In this document: one piece after another, positions 50,677 through 61,153 of the stretch | How positions within the stretch are numbered: position 1 is the stretch's first letter | How the letters are laid out: each line of letters begins with the position of its first letter | DNA from: Allium sativum | Lineage: Eukaryota; Streptophyta; Magnoliopsida; Asparagales; Amaryllidaceae | Direction: 5' to 3' | Length of the DNA stretch: 64,000 nucleotides | NCBI GenBank assembly: GCA_030737875.1 | Contig: CM060921.1 | Location: 401,242,192-401,306,191 of the forward strand | Translations under genes and position numbers: made by a program | The notes under the pieces: model-generated | What the model was told of the DNA's origin: nothing | Seen by the model: only the letters and a program-made list of their open reading frames with translations | Database searches by the model: none

Positions 50677-52497
50677 CCAAATATGCTTGATACGTATAAA
50701 GCAAAATCATTTGATATTATTACTAGTGCATATATGTTTCAAAACGAATAGCATCATAAATATCAATCATAGACGGCATAGCTACCATATACTATGTCGC
50801 CATACTAGTTCTACAATCAAGTCCGTTATTTCGTATTGGAAATTGGATTTTTGTCATGAGTCGAGGCAAGGGGCAAGCTCCTCTCCGCTTCGAGACACTC
50901 TAGCAAATGCCTCAGGACTACACACTCTGGGTAACCCCTGGATGCTTCAGGGCCGGTCCTCACTTACGTTAGAGGATTAATTATGCCTGAACACACGTCT
51001 CCCGGTCCTTACAGACCTATAATCGAGGCGCCTCGCATTCCAACAACCACAAAGGTGAAAAATAGATATATATGTCAGGGCTGGTAAGTCACTGACACCA
51101 CCATAGCTAGAAAGAAACGTCGTGCTCTCCCTGCAGACCGTATCCCGTTTTTAACTCATACCGGGGTGTGAGGTTCGCGAATCTACGAAATACACAAAGC
51201 TAGGCCACGTAGACCTTGCTTTGATCATCATCCACAAGACTTTGCTTTGCAACAGAAGCCTTGATCACAGCATCTTGGCATGCCACATAGGCAGTCCACT
51301 CCATACGATTGATTTCTATCGATATACAACCCCTGAGCTCGTACGTCTCAGAGAAGGGCGTTAAGCAAAAGAATAAATTCTCCGCCGCCAAACAGATATA
51401 TATTTAACAGAGATCAATCAGTACAGAACAAAATCCAATGTCAGACACACAGTCCATTTACAAGTCCGTCCTGGGTCTGAACGAAACCGGAGGCGTCAAA
51501 TTCCTCGCAAATCCGTACAATCAACACATACGTTCAGACGGCTACTACTTCCGTCCCCTTCCGGTAGCTACTCCGGTCAGGAACCTCAGTAGCGCCCATC
51601 CAACCGATACGAAGATTGTCGGTCTTGAATCGTCTTTGTATTTTCCAATTCGAATCGCTCAATAAATTATTTGAAATGAGGGTTAGCTCGGCCTTTTCAA
51701 ATAATTCACGTCATTAGAATTTAAATCGATTCCTTTTTATGGTTATATTATTCGACATCCATCTTTAGGTTCTTTAGTGTTATTTTTATGTCATACACAT
51801 ACAACCATCCAATATCAAACAATTCTAGCCCAATTGGTTTATCTTCAATCAATATTGCTTATAATATTTTATAACGATTTTTCGCCATTTTTATTTATTT
51901 AAAAATGGCCATATTTAATTAAACTACGTTTCAGGTCGTGTCGTGGCGCTGGCGCTGTTTTTCCCTAAATTTGTTTTACACATATCGGAAAATCTAACCG
52001 TTGGATTTCTACAAAGTCTATATCAGTGGGAAGGTATTTCCAAAGCGAACCCAACGGATCCAGTTTTGTGAGAATCCGACGGTCGGATCTTCCACACTAG
52101 TCGTTTGAAGTTATGGTTTCAATATTCGAACTGCAGCGTCGTTATTCGATTTAATTTAATTAAATTTATATTTATATATAAATATAAACGATTCTGGCTC
52201 TGTTTTTCTTCAGATTTGAATTAAACATTCCGGACAATCCAACCGTTGGATTTTTACAAGGTTGGTGCCGTTGGAAAGATATTTCCAAGGCGAACCCAGC
52301 GATTGCGGTTTCGGGAAAATCCGATGGTCGGATTTCTCGTACTAATCGTTTCAAATTACGATTCCGAAACGCGAACTGCACGGCCTCTATTCCATTTAAT
52401 TATAATTATATTTATATATATATAAATATAGTTCAATCTATAATTTCACTATAGCTCATTTTATAATTTCCACTTCGTTTTCACTTCAAATATTTCA

Positions 52498-53125
52498 CTA
52501 ACGCCTTAATATTTCGAAAAATTTCGCCATAACCTCCTTTGTACGGGGAGGGGTTTGGAAATTTATTGGGCCGTATTAGGTACCCAATAAATCCTAAAAA
52601 GCATTCACATATTTATAGTGATATATTTTGGTGTTTACGGGGGAGCATGTACTGATAATCACTCCAGAGAATAAATTCCCGTCACCCCGTTTCCGTGTGG
52701 AGATAAATAGTCCATGTGCCGTATCTAATAACTAGAGCGACGTGATTATTGTCAATTCCAGACCCGTGTGGGGTTTTTATTAATCTGGCAATTTATCGTT
52801 ATAATTTATATAGTCCACATCAGTTCAACCTGTAGTACATAGTTATCGCCATACAAGCCTCTTGCTTATATGGTAAATCTTCCACCTCGTCACACAAGCT
52901 CCAATTGCTTATGTGGAATATGATGAAGTATGCCTATCGTCAAGAAGTATGCCATGTAGTGTAGTTCAAAATTAATTGTTACTATCCTATGGCGTTGTTT
53001 ATTATTTCACACAGAAAAACCAGCACTCCACATCCAATGGCATTCACAGGAGTTGATATATGAATAAAATTGCGCCGCCAACTCATCAAGGTTTACCTAT
53101 TTGTCGGGCACGCAAATAATTTATT
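52498..53125 (-). other. Core-type sequence inside the E5 LTR
   Basis: GAAAAATTTCGCCATAACC (near 52519) and ACCTATTTGTCGGGCA (near 53095) match blocks that in E1 and E4 lie outside the LTR, in the core next to the polypurine tract (near 3285/3435 and 37000/37171). The P LTR, otherwise collinear with E5, lacks this block near 17000. The intervening sequence matches only loosely. Confidence 0.65.
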
Positions 53126-53383
53126 TACTCTACAGCTAATCCATTTTTCCTATTCAACACATGTATATATATGCAAAACAAAGCTAATAATAATATTTCT
53201 AGCGAACTATTATTTATTTCAACACGTGTGTATTTTTAACTAAGCGTATACATGATAAAAGGAATATTTTTATCATCAAAAATAGTTATTCGACACATGT
53301 GTATTTTTAACACTTCTTATTCACTATAAAAATATAGTTTTCATTGTCGATTCATTTTATTTTTAGAAGACGATAACATTCAA

Positions 53384-54560
53384 CACACGAATTTCAACTC
53401 GACGAACAAATTGCAATTCAACACATGAATATTCTATATCGTTTGTATATATATAAATGTGATTTTTATTGCTAAAGCCATTTGTTTAAATTCAAATTAT
53501 ATTCAACACATGAATTCCAACTCAACGAATGAATTGCAACTCAACACATGAATATTCCATATCGTTTGTATATATATAAAAATGTGATTTTTATTGCTAA
53601 AGCCATTTGTTTAAATTCAAATAATATTCAACACATGAATTTCAACTCAACGAATGAATTGCAACTCAACACATGAATATTCCATATCGTTTGTATATAT
53701 ATAAAAATGTGATTTTTATTGCTAAAGCCATTTGTTTAAATTCAAATTATATTCAACACATGAATTCCAACTCAACGAATGAATTGCAACTCAACACATG
53801 AATATTCCATATCGTTTGTATATATATAAAAATGTGATTTTTATTGCTAAAGCCATTTGTTTAAATTCAAATTATATTCAACACATGAATTCCAACTCAA
53901 CGAATGAATTGCAACTCAACACATGAATATTCCATATCGTTTGTATATATATAAAAATGTGATTTTTATTGCTAAAGCCATTTGTTTAAATTCAAATAAT
54001 ATTCAACACATGAATTTCAACTCAACGAATGAATTGCAACTCAACACATGAATATTCCATATCGTTTGTATATATATAAAAATGTGATTTTTATTGCTAA
54101 AGCCATTTGTTTAAATTCAAATAATATTCAACACATGAATTTCAACTCAACGAATGAATTGCAACTCAACACATGAATATTCCATATCGTTTGTATATAT
54201 ATAAAAATGTGATTTTTATTGCTAAAGCCATTTGTTTAAATTCAAATAATATTCAACACATGAATTTCAACTCAACGAATGAATTGCAACTCAACACATG
54301 AATATTCCATATCGTTTGTATATATATAAAAATGTGATTTTTATTGCTAAAGCCATTTGTTTAAATTCAAATAATATTCAACACATGAATTTCAACTCAA
54401 CGAATGAATTGCAACTCAACACATGAATATTCCATATCGTTTGTATATATATAAAAATGTGATTTTTATTGCTAAAGCCATTTGTTTAAATTCAAATAAT
54501 ATTCAACACATGAATTTTAACTCAACGAATGAATTGCAACTCAACACATGAATATTCTAT
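53384..54560. repeat. 125-bp minisatellite in E5 3' LTR
   Basis: ATCGTTTGTATATATATA anchors at 53438, 53561, 53686, 53811, 53936, 54061, 54186, 54311 and 54436, period 125 after a first unit of 123, with a partial tenth. Units fall into two subtypes (AAATTATATT/GAATTCC and AAATAATATT/GAATTTC), which alternate at first and then the second takes over, a sign of local unit spread. Confidence 0.93.
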
Positions 54561-55399
54561 ATAGTCTATGTAAATAATTCCAATGAATGAAAATTATTCT
54601 AACACATAAATATTTCAGAAAATTTCGGCAGCATAACGGCAGGGTAGTTAAAACCGGGACCGTCCCTAGTACGGCTCCTCGCTCTACCTTAAAACCTCGC
54701 GATTTTTGACAATGGGGATCATGCATCTAGTTCGCACGCAGGCGGCATGTTTTATTTTCAATTCCACAATCCTATTCTATTTTGTTTCAACCACAAGAGG
54801 GTATTTTTCAACCACAAAGGTATTTTTCAACCACAAAGGTATTTTTCAACCATAATATCAACCACAAACAATTATTTCCAACCATTCGTCATACTATATA
54901 ATATCACGTCAATCACAAGCAATAAATATCGTCCATGGTCTGTGGACGAGGGGAGTATATATATACATATATAATATAATAATTCACTTGCATTTCATCA
55001 CAATTCAAAGCATATATGTTTCAAACAACGCTTGTATAATTTATACATCGCTAATATAACTTATACAACACATGTACATGAGGTATACAATGCGTATATA
55101 ATTTACACTTTGCTTATATAATTTATACAACGTGATTTCATTCACACAGATAATTTAGATTCCTTACATTGGTTATTGCGGTGCTAAAAATCGTAGGAAG
55201 GTCAGAAAAATCCGCGGCTTCTTCTAGAATGTAGAGAGCCTCCTTGCGGTCACGGTGTCTCCTGTTTCATCGAATTTCGTTAAAGAACGAAAAAGATATT
55301 ATTTTTCAAAGTTTTGCAACGCTTTATAGTGTTAAAACAGTTTAAAATTATATAAGCCGTTTGTTTTCAAACCTGCTCAAATCTAGGTTTGGATTTTTC

Positions 55400-55725
55400 T
55401 CTTGATTCTTTGCCCTATAGGATGATCAGACTGTTGGACGTCGTCGAGGGAGGGAAGAACTTTCCGGTGCTGGTAGTCTGAGGGGGTGCGACGGCGAATC
55501 GAGGCGGCGGCGGCTCCGGGAAGGTGACGACTTTCTCGACGTCGTTCTGGCGAAGGAGCTGACGAGAGGGGGCGGCGTTGGGTCGGATGTGGAGAGGAGG
55601 CGTAGGGCTGTCGACTGGTGGTGGTGGCACGGCCTAGCGTCGCCTGTGGCGATCGGAAAAGGGACGAGAAGCTTCGAGCAACGTGGATCGTCCAGAGCAG
55701 GGTGGCGGCTAGGGTTCCGTATTTT
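55400..55725 (-). promoter_or_regulatory. GC-rich start region of E5 LTR
   Basis: GC-rich island about 0.9-1.1 kb from the U3 end, C-rich on the minus strand, equivalent to the islands in E3, E4 and P. A donor-like AGCAG/GTTTG follows on the minus strand near 55375. A 135-residue minus frame crosses it but has no recognisable domain. Promoter role is inferred from position only. Confidence 0.3.
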
Positions 55726-55999
55726 TTTTTTAAATGAAAATTTCCTATTGGCCAGAATTTATAGAAAATTTTTAAATAGTGTTTTTGCAAACGGACTCCT
55801 TTTTAAACCCAACGACTGTCGCCCCTAGCTAAATACCCCCATTCCGGACACAATGGGATATGTTTCGTTGGCCATTTCGACTGTTACAGTCAGTTATTTT
55901 TCAAATTAAAATATAAAACATTCGATATTTAATTTAAACGTACATTTCAATTTGCCAGGGCCACAAACTGAATCGAAAAATTCCAGAAAAATAAATCTA

Positions 56000-56400
56000 G
56001 CTTTGTTTTGACGATACGGTCCTAACAAAACCAGTTTCGTCGAATTCTGAGCTCGTTTGAAAAACGGCCATTTTTAGGTCGACCCATTTTAACAGAATTT
56101 GACCAAACACGTTATCTTTTGCCCCGCTCACATACTAGCTTCAAAAATTATGAAATTTGAAACTTAGCAATAATATGACATCCCGGACCCAACAAAAGTG
56201 GTTTCGTCGAATTCCGAGGTCGTATGCAAAATCTCAATTTTCAAGGGCTATATATACTATATAGCGACCTTTCTGAAAATTCATTTGGCCATAACTTTTG
56301 ATTTCCGTTATGAAATTTCGATTTTTCAGATTCGTTAGAAAGGTATTGATAAACAGATTTAAAAATTTTCAGTTTCGTCAAAATCCGTTATATTTTCCAC
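56000..56400 (-). repeat. Periodic motif in E5 U3
   Basis: GTTTCGTC cores at 56034, 56201 and 56372 (spacing 167 and 171), with flanks collinear with E4 36205-36600. Confidence 0.7.
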
Positions 56401-56558
56401 TCGGTGCAATCAGACCAAGTTTGTATTCAAAATTTCAAACGGCCGTACCATACCTAATTCTATATTTTATGGAAATAGGCTATTTAAATTATTCAGATTT
56501 CTTGGAAATAACCTAATTTAAAAAATTTAAACTGGTTCACATTTTCCGGGTTATTACA

Positions 56559-56593
56559 ATCTCCCCCACTTAAAACTTTTCGTCCTCGAAAAG
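56559..56593 (-). other. Polypurine tract and adjacent hairpin of E5
   Basis: Minus strand AAGTGGGGGAGAT abuts TGTAATAACCC; CTTTTCG (56576-56582) and CGAAAAG (56587-56593) pair around TCCT. Confidence 0.88.
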
Positions 56594-56659
56594 GAAATGA
56601 CAGCTAAGTAGGAAATAAAATGTAAATGCAAAGTATTGTAAAGGTACCTTGCACCGGAG

Positions 56660-57718
56660 TTAGTCATAGATGTCCACTCTGCATTTGGGATAGGCTTGTT
56701 TAATGCTTTCCTCAGTCTCCCAAGTACAGTCTCTAGGATCACTACTCCACTGCACCTTGACTAAATGGATCTTTTTCCTCCTTAGCTCTCTAGTTTCTTT
56801 GCCAACTATCTTTAATGGCTCTCTCTTGAGTGCTAATTCTGGAGTTATGTCAATATCATGTTGCGCTGCTTCTTCCACAATAAGGTCGTGATCATGAACA
56901 TGTTTTCTGAGTTGAGACACGTGGAACACATCATGTACACCAGGCAACCAATTAGGTAATGAAACCCTATATGCAAGAGTTCCAATCCGTTCAAGTATAG
57001 GAAAGGGACCAATAAACCTCGGTGCCAACTTCCCAGTTTTGCCAAATCTGATTACTCCTCGCATTGGAGAAACTCTTAAATAAACATAATCACCAACGGC
57101 AAACGATATATCCCTTCTTCTCGCATCAGCATAACTTTTCTGTCGGCTTTGCGCGGTTTTTAATCGCTTCTTAATGAAATCGACTTTATCTGATGCTTCT
57201 CGAATCATATCGGGCCCTAACACAAGTCTGTTGCCAGGTTCTACCCAACATGCGGGAGATCTGCACGGTCTACCGTATAATGCTTCAAATGGAGACATTC
57301 CCAAACTTGCTTGATAGCTATTGTTGTAAGAAAATTCGGCTAAATGCAAATGATCTTCCCATGAGCCTCCAAAATCAATAACGCAAGCCCGCAATAGATC
57401 TTCTAAAATTCTATTCACCCGCTCAGTTTGGCCGTCAGTCTGAGGGTGATAAGCGGTGCTTAGATTTAATTTGGTTCCCAATTCTTCCTGGAATGCTTCC
57501 CAAAATTTGCTAGTAAACAGGGGATCTCTATCGCTGACTATATTGAGCGGCACTCCATGTAGTTTAACTATTTCTTTGAAGTAAATCTGTGCTAGACTTT
57601 GAGCCGTTCTGTTGGATCGGACAGGTATAAAATGGGCAGTCTTCGTGAAGCGATCTACGATTACCCATATACTGTCGTTTCCTTTTCTAGTTCGAGGTAG
57701 GCCATCGATGAAATCCAT
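56660..57718 (-). CDS. Open segment: integrase core and chromodomain
   Basis: Part of the E5 gag-pol frame after the TGA at 57812; 352 codons from the first ATG. Catalytic residues are visible: Asp 2 (MDFIDG), Asp 63 (VSDRD) and Glu 99 (GQTERVN), a D-D-35-E spacing. GPF at 237-239 belongs to the C-terminal GPY/F module. The tail (about 298-346, with LVKVQW and CTWE) is a chromodomain, which in this family steers integration to particular chromatin. Without the upstream zinc finger it would not be a normal integrase. The preceding TGA replaces the first Cys of the CxxC pair; the second Cys remains in frame. Confidence 0.9.
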   Translation of the reverse strand: MDFIDGLPRTRKGNDSIWVIVDRFTKTAHFIPVRSNRTAQSLAQIYFKEIVKLHGVPLNIVSDRDPLFTSKFWEAFQEELGTKLNLSTAYHPQTDGQTERVNRILEDLLRACVIDFGGSWEDHLHLAEFSYNNSYQASLGMSPFEALYGRPCRSPACWVEPGNRLVLGPDMIREASDKVDFIKKRLKTAQSRQKSYADARRRDISFAVGDYVYLRVSPMRGVIRFGKTGKLAPRFIGPFPILERIGTLAYRVSLPNWLPGVHDVFHVSQLRKHVHDHDLIVEEAAQHDIDITPELALKREPLKIVGKETRELRRKKIHLVKVQWSSDPRDCTWETEESIKQAYPKCRVDIYD

Positions 57719-57811
57719 CGAAATTTGTTCCCACTTCCATCCTGGAATTTCTAATGGTTGTAATAATCCAGCTAATTTCTGCTGATCACTCTTAACTAGC
57801 TGACAAGTGGG

Positions 57812-60310
57812 TCATCGGCTAACATATAATGAAATATCTCTTTTCATCGACCTCCACCAGAATGTGCGTTTAATATCGTTATACATTTTGCTCACACCGG
57901 GATGAATACTTAATTTGGATTTGTGGCACTCATCCAGTATTTCTCTTCTGAGCTCGGGAAGGTTTGGGATGCAAATCCTACCCTTCAATCTTAGAACTCC
58001 TTTTTCATCGAGTCGAAAACTTGTGGATTCACCTCCTTTGATTCTTTGACTGATTCTTTGAATAAATTCATCGTCTTTCTGAAGAGTCGAGATCCTGTCT
58101 ATTAATGAAGACGTGATGACAAAACTGGCGATGATTTCATTCTTTCTGCTGAGCGCATCTGCTACAACATTGGCTTTCCCTGGAGTGTATAGAATTTCAA
58201 AATCGTATGCTGCAAGGAATTCTAACCAACGCTGTTGCCTCAGGTTTAAATCTTTCTGGGTGAACAGGTATTTCAAGGATTGATGATCGGTGTATAGTTC
58301 GAATTTCTCGCCCAGTAAATAATGCCTCCATATTCTTAAAGCAAACACGATAGCTAATAACTCAAGATCATGAGTAGCATAGTTTCTTTCATGCGGCTTT
58401 AGTTGACGGCTGGCATAAGCGATCACTTGGCCCTTTTGCATTAACACTGCGCCTAGCCCTCTAATAGAAGCATCTGTCCATACAGTCAAGTCTTGGTTAC
58501 CTTCTATTATTTTCAATACTGGAGCGGTTGTCAACTTCTGTTTTAGCTCTTGGAAAGCTCCTTCACATTCAGGAGTCCATTTGAATTTCTCATGCTTCTT
58601 TGTAAGCTTTGTCAATACTCCTGATATCTTTGAAAAATCCTGAACGAATTTCCGATAGTAACTAGCCAATCCAAGGAAACTTCGAACTTCTGTGGGGGTA
58701 GTAGGTTGTTTCCAGTTCTGAATCGCCGTAATTTTGCTGGGGTCTACAGCAATTCCCACTTTTGATACTACATGGCCTAGGAATTTAACTTCATTCTGCC
58801 AGAAGACACACTTAGAAAATTTAGCTTTCAAGACATTTCTCCTTAGAATTTTCAACACTTGATCTAAATGTTTTGCATGTTCGTCTTCCGACTTAGAGTA
58901 GATTAAAATGTCATCGATGAAGACTAGAACAAATTTATTCAATACACCACGGAACACTCTGTTCATTAGATCAACGAAGTATGCCGGAGCGTTACACAAG
59001 CCGAACGGCATTACTAACCATTTGTAGAATAAATCGGGACCCCTGAAGGCTGTCAAAGGAACACAGTCTTCTGCTATACGTAATTGGTGGAAACCTGTAG
59101 CTCGGTCCATTCTGGAGAATACAGTTGCTCCATTTAATTGATCTAACAGATCGTCTATTCGGGGCAAAGGATATTTGTTCTTCAGTGTCTGCTTATTGAG
59201 ATCTCGGTAATCAACACAAAGTCTTAGAGTACCGTCTGATTTCGGGACAAATACTACTGCTGCTCCCCAAGCTGAAAAGCTCGGTCTGATTAGACCTTTC
59301 CAAAGCAATTCTCGGGTTTGACTACTTAACTCTTCTTTTTCTTTCGGGGCCATTCTTCTTATTGGGATTACTACTGGTCGGGCGTTAGGAATTAAATCTA
59401 TTCTAAATTCAATTTCTCTTTGCGGCGGTAAGTTTTCTACTTCTTCAAACACATCCGCATAATTTTTAACGACCGGTATCTTTTCTAATGAAGGGGGAGT
59501 AACTTCTAAAGAAGACCAAAATTCTGCTCTATTAATTTCTGAGCCATGGCATGGTATATATATAGGTCCAAGTTTCGTTTCGACTTTAACGATTCTCTCG
59601 GCACATCGAACTTCAGCCTTATATTTGGTTAACCATTCCAAACTGAGAATAACATCGAATTCCGATAAATCCATAACAATTAAGTGGATGGGAAACTTGT
59701 AACATGAATAAGAGATAGGCACTTTGCAGTATATACTGAGACTAACAGAACCTCCTATCGGGTTTTGAACTTTAATTGGTTCCTTAAGTTTTCTTCGTTT
59801 CAATTTTAATTTATGAACAATGTTACCGGAAATGAAACTACGTGATGCACCAGTATCAAAAAGTACAGAAACAGGAATTATTTTAATGGTAAGGGTACCT
59901 CCCAAGACTTTGGGTTTACCTGATCCATCGGTGATAGCTGGCGGGGTCTTCCCGTCATAGACATGAGCCACTTGAGCATTCTGCTTCAGAGGACAATTCC
60001 TGCTATAGGGTCCCTTCTTATGGCAGTTGTAGCATTCGGCTGAGTTATTTGCCTTTGGCTTCTTTGGGGCTTTGCATACATTAGAGAAATGACCGGGCTT
60101 CCCGCAATTGTAGCAGTTTCCTTTCGGGATCTTTGCGGGTTTTTGAGTAGCGGCCGTGGTAATGCTAGATTCGGGTTGATCTGCTGAAGCCTTGCGCTTA
60201 TTCCCTGCTTGGCTTTTAGCGCGGTCTTGGCTAGCATGTCTCTCATACATGTCTTCGTAATTGCAAGCCATCTCTACTAGTTCTGTAAAGGAGAGTTTGA
60301 TGTTGCTCAT
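57812..60310 (-). CDS. Open segment: C-terminal gag, protease, reverse transcriptase, RNase H, start of integrase
   Basis: Part of the E5 gag-pol frame open for 832 codons from the first ATG after the second gag stop (the frame itself is open from 60403). Zinc knuckle 1 is regular ([14 protein letters not shown]); knuckle 2 has Pro where the His ligand should be ([14 protein letters not shown]). Protease DTGA is present. RT shows VDYRDLN, the motif-A Asp in SRMDRATGF and the catalytic FIDD. RNase H keeps TDAS, the Glu of HDLE, TDH and VADALSR. The segment ends after both His of the integrase HHCC finger. It would replicate element RNA to DNA in a virus-like particle. Whether it is translated alone is unknown. 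Confidence 0.88.
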   Translation of the reverse strand: MSNIKLSFTELVEMACNYEDMYERHASQDRAKSQAGNKRKASADQPESSITTAATQKPAKIPKGNCYNCGKPGHFSNVCKAPKKPKANNSAECYNCHKKGPYSRNCPLKQNAQVAHVYDGKTPPAITDGSGKPKVLGGTLTIKIIPVSVLFDTGASRSFISGNIVHKLKLKRRKLKEPIKVQNPIGGSVSLSIYCKVPISYSCYKFPIHLIVMDLSEFDVILSLEWLTKYKAEVRCAERIVKVETKLGPIYIPCHGSEINRAEFWSSLEVTPPSLEKIPVVKNYADVFEEVENLPPQREIEFRIDLIPNARPVVIPIRRMAPKEKEELSSQTRELLWKGLIRPSFSAWGAAVVFVPKSDGTLRLCVDYRDLNKQTLKNKYPLPRIDDLLDQLNGATVFSRMDRATGFHQLRIAEDCVPLTAFRGPDLFYKWLVMPFGLCNAPAYFVDLMNRVFRGVLNKFVLVFIDDILIYSKSEDEHAKHLDQVLKILRRNVLKAKFSKCVFWQNEVKFLGHVVSKVGIAVDPSKITAIQNWKQPTTPTEVRSFLGLASYYRKFVQDFSKISGVLTKLTKKHEKFKWTPECEGAFQELKQKLTTAPVLKIIEGNQDLTVWTDASIRGLGAVLMQKGQVIAYASRQLKPHERNYATHDLELLAIVFALRIWRHYLLGEKFELYTDHQSLKYLFTQKDLNLRQQRWLEFLAAYDFEILYTPGKANVVADALSRKNEIIASFVITSSLIDRISTLQKDDEFIQRISQRIKGGESTSFRLDEKGVLRLKGRICIPNLPELRREILDECHKSKLSIHPGVSKMYNDIKRTFWWRSMKRDISLYVSR

Positions 60311-60892
60311 AGCTCTATCGTGGTACTTGCGCTTCAGCCCAAATATGAACCTCTTATTCTTAGCTTTTTTGGTTAAAATCAGTTCTGGAGCATAGCGCGA
60401 TAACTAGGTGAACTTATTTAGATAATCCTGAATAGAGAGGTCTCCTTGCTGGAGATTAGAAAACTGCTCTCTCATCCTCTCTAGAGCCTGTTCCGGTACA
60501 AACTTCTCATTGAACAAAGTCTTGAACTGCTCCCAAGTCCGGATAGTTCCAGCTGCATCCTAAGAGGTAATGGCTTCCCACCACAGATCTGCTTCTTCCT
60601 GAAGGAGCCAAATGCCAAGTCGGGCTTTGTTGTTAGTTCCCATACCCATGCCTTCGAAGATTTTCTCACAGGTTTTCAGCCAAGCTATTGCCTCGGTCAC
60701 TGTGCCAGTGCCAGTAAAAGGATTTCCCCCAAGATTTCTGTACCTCTTTGCTACTTTATCTAGCTCAAAGTCTTCTGGTGCTGGTGGCAGAATAATAGGG
60801 CCTTCCACTACTACGGGGATATTCCCCCGTCCTCCTGCTGCATCTCCTTGGCCTCCACGGCCTCCTCTAGCTGCTGCTCCACGTATAGCCAT

Positions 60893-61139
60893 CTAAGAGT
60901 ACTGTATAAGCAAGAAAAGAGTCAAGCTCACAGATTTGATAATTTTCATAAATGATAAAGCAAGGGAATACAAGGAATGATAATGATGATGTACTGATCA
61001 AATTGTTTTGCTAATCTGCTTAGCTCATTCTAGGACATTGCTAATCCTATCTCTAACGAGCTACTCGCATTAGAACACTACTGATTCTACTCTGACGAGG
61101 CGTTTAATGTGTTAGGTCCCTGAACTAAGGTTAACCAAA
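60893..61139 (-). other. E5 leader between primer site and gag
   Basis: About 250 bases. Holds two hairpins: A, GCTCATT (61023-61029)/AACGAGC (61055-61061) with a G-U pair in the minus-strand RNA and inner AGGA/TCCT; B, CTCG (61064-61067)/CGAG (61096-61099) with inner AGAA/TTCT. Both correspond to hairpins A and B of E4. I see no clear counterpart of the palindromic-loop stem found in the non-autonomous cores. Confidence 0.68.
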
Positions 61140-61151
61140 GCTCTGATACCA
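61140..61151 (-). other. tRNA-iMet primer binding site of E5
   Basis: GCTCTGATACCA on the plus strand, two bases before the LTR at 61154. The preceding AACCAAA is shared with E3 and E4. Confidence 0.92.
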
Positions 61152-61153
61152 AC

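Larger units (their letters stand above)
49914..56558 (-). repeat. E5 3' LTR (6645 bp)
   Basis: Starts TGTGACGATCCC, ends CCGGGTTATTACA. Contains in plus order: U5 blocks with three short copies of CATCGCCAG.GGCGGAATA (50120-50270), the stem-loop 50607-50676, GAGGCGCCTC (51026), a 189-base direct duplication region with CCGTTGGATTT..CGGTCGGAT blocks near 52000-52120 and 52230-52340, core-type sequence 52498-53125, the 125-bp array, a GC-rich island 55430-55720 and periodic U3 motifs. Bases 49914-52760 repeat at 61154-64000. Confidence 0.94.
56660..60892 (-). pseudogene. gag-pol: gag-pol polyprotein of E5 (chromovirus), three in-frame stops
   Basis: One frame of about 1410 codons runs from ATG at 60892 (a TAG stands directly upstream) to a stop at 56660. 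Breaks are TAG at 60562-60560 and TAG at 60406-60404, both in gag, and TGA at 57814-57812 in the integrase zinc finger; there is no frameshift. Domains by residue: gag about 45-220; zinc knuckles 260-273 and 287-300; protease Asp 346; RT about 535-715; RNase H about 800-915; integrase zinc region 990-1030 and core 1060-1157; GPF motif 1295-1297; chromodomain about 1356-1404. The length is normal for the family. Gag and pol in one frame is usual for this group. The stops make the copy a probable pseudogene; two being amber leaves read-through as a remote alternative. Confidence 0.94.

Noticed and set aside
51438..51665. Plus frame with DGYYFRPLPVATP, similar to a frame at 13393-13632
   Set aside because: Antisense to the elements; the equivalent in P has a stop near the start. 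Similarity is explained by conserved LTR nucleotides.
53384..54560. CRISPR-like look of the regular 125-bp array
   Set aside because: Units are head-to-tail without unique spacers and lie in a plant retrotransposon LTR; it is a minisatellite.
61140..61151. tRNA-like sequence GCTCTGATACCA as part of a tRNA gene
   Set aside because: Only the 3' terminal 12 bases match; no cloverleaf upstream. It is the primer site.
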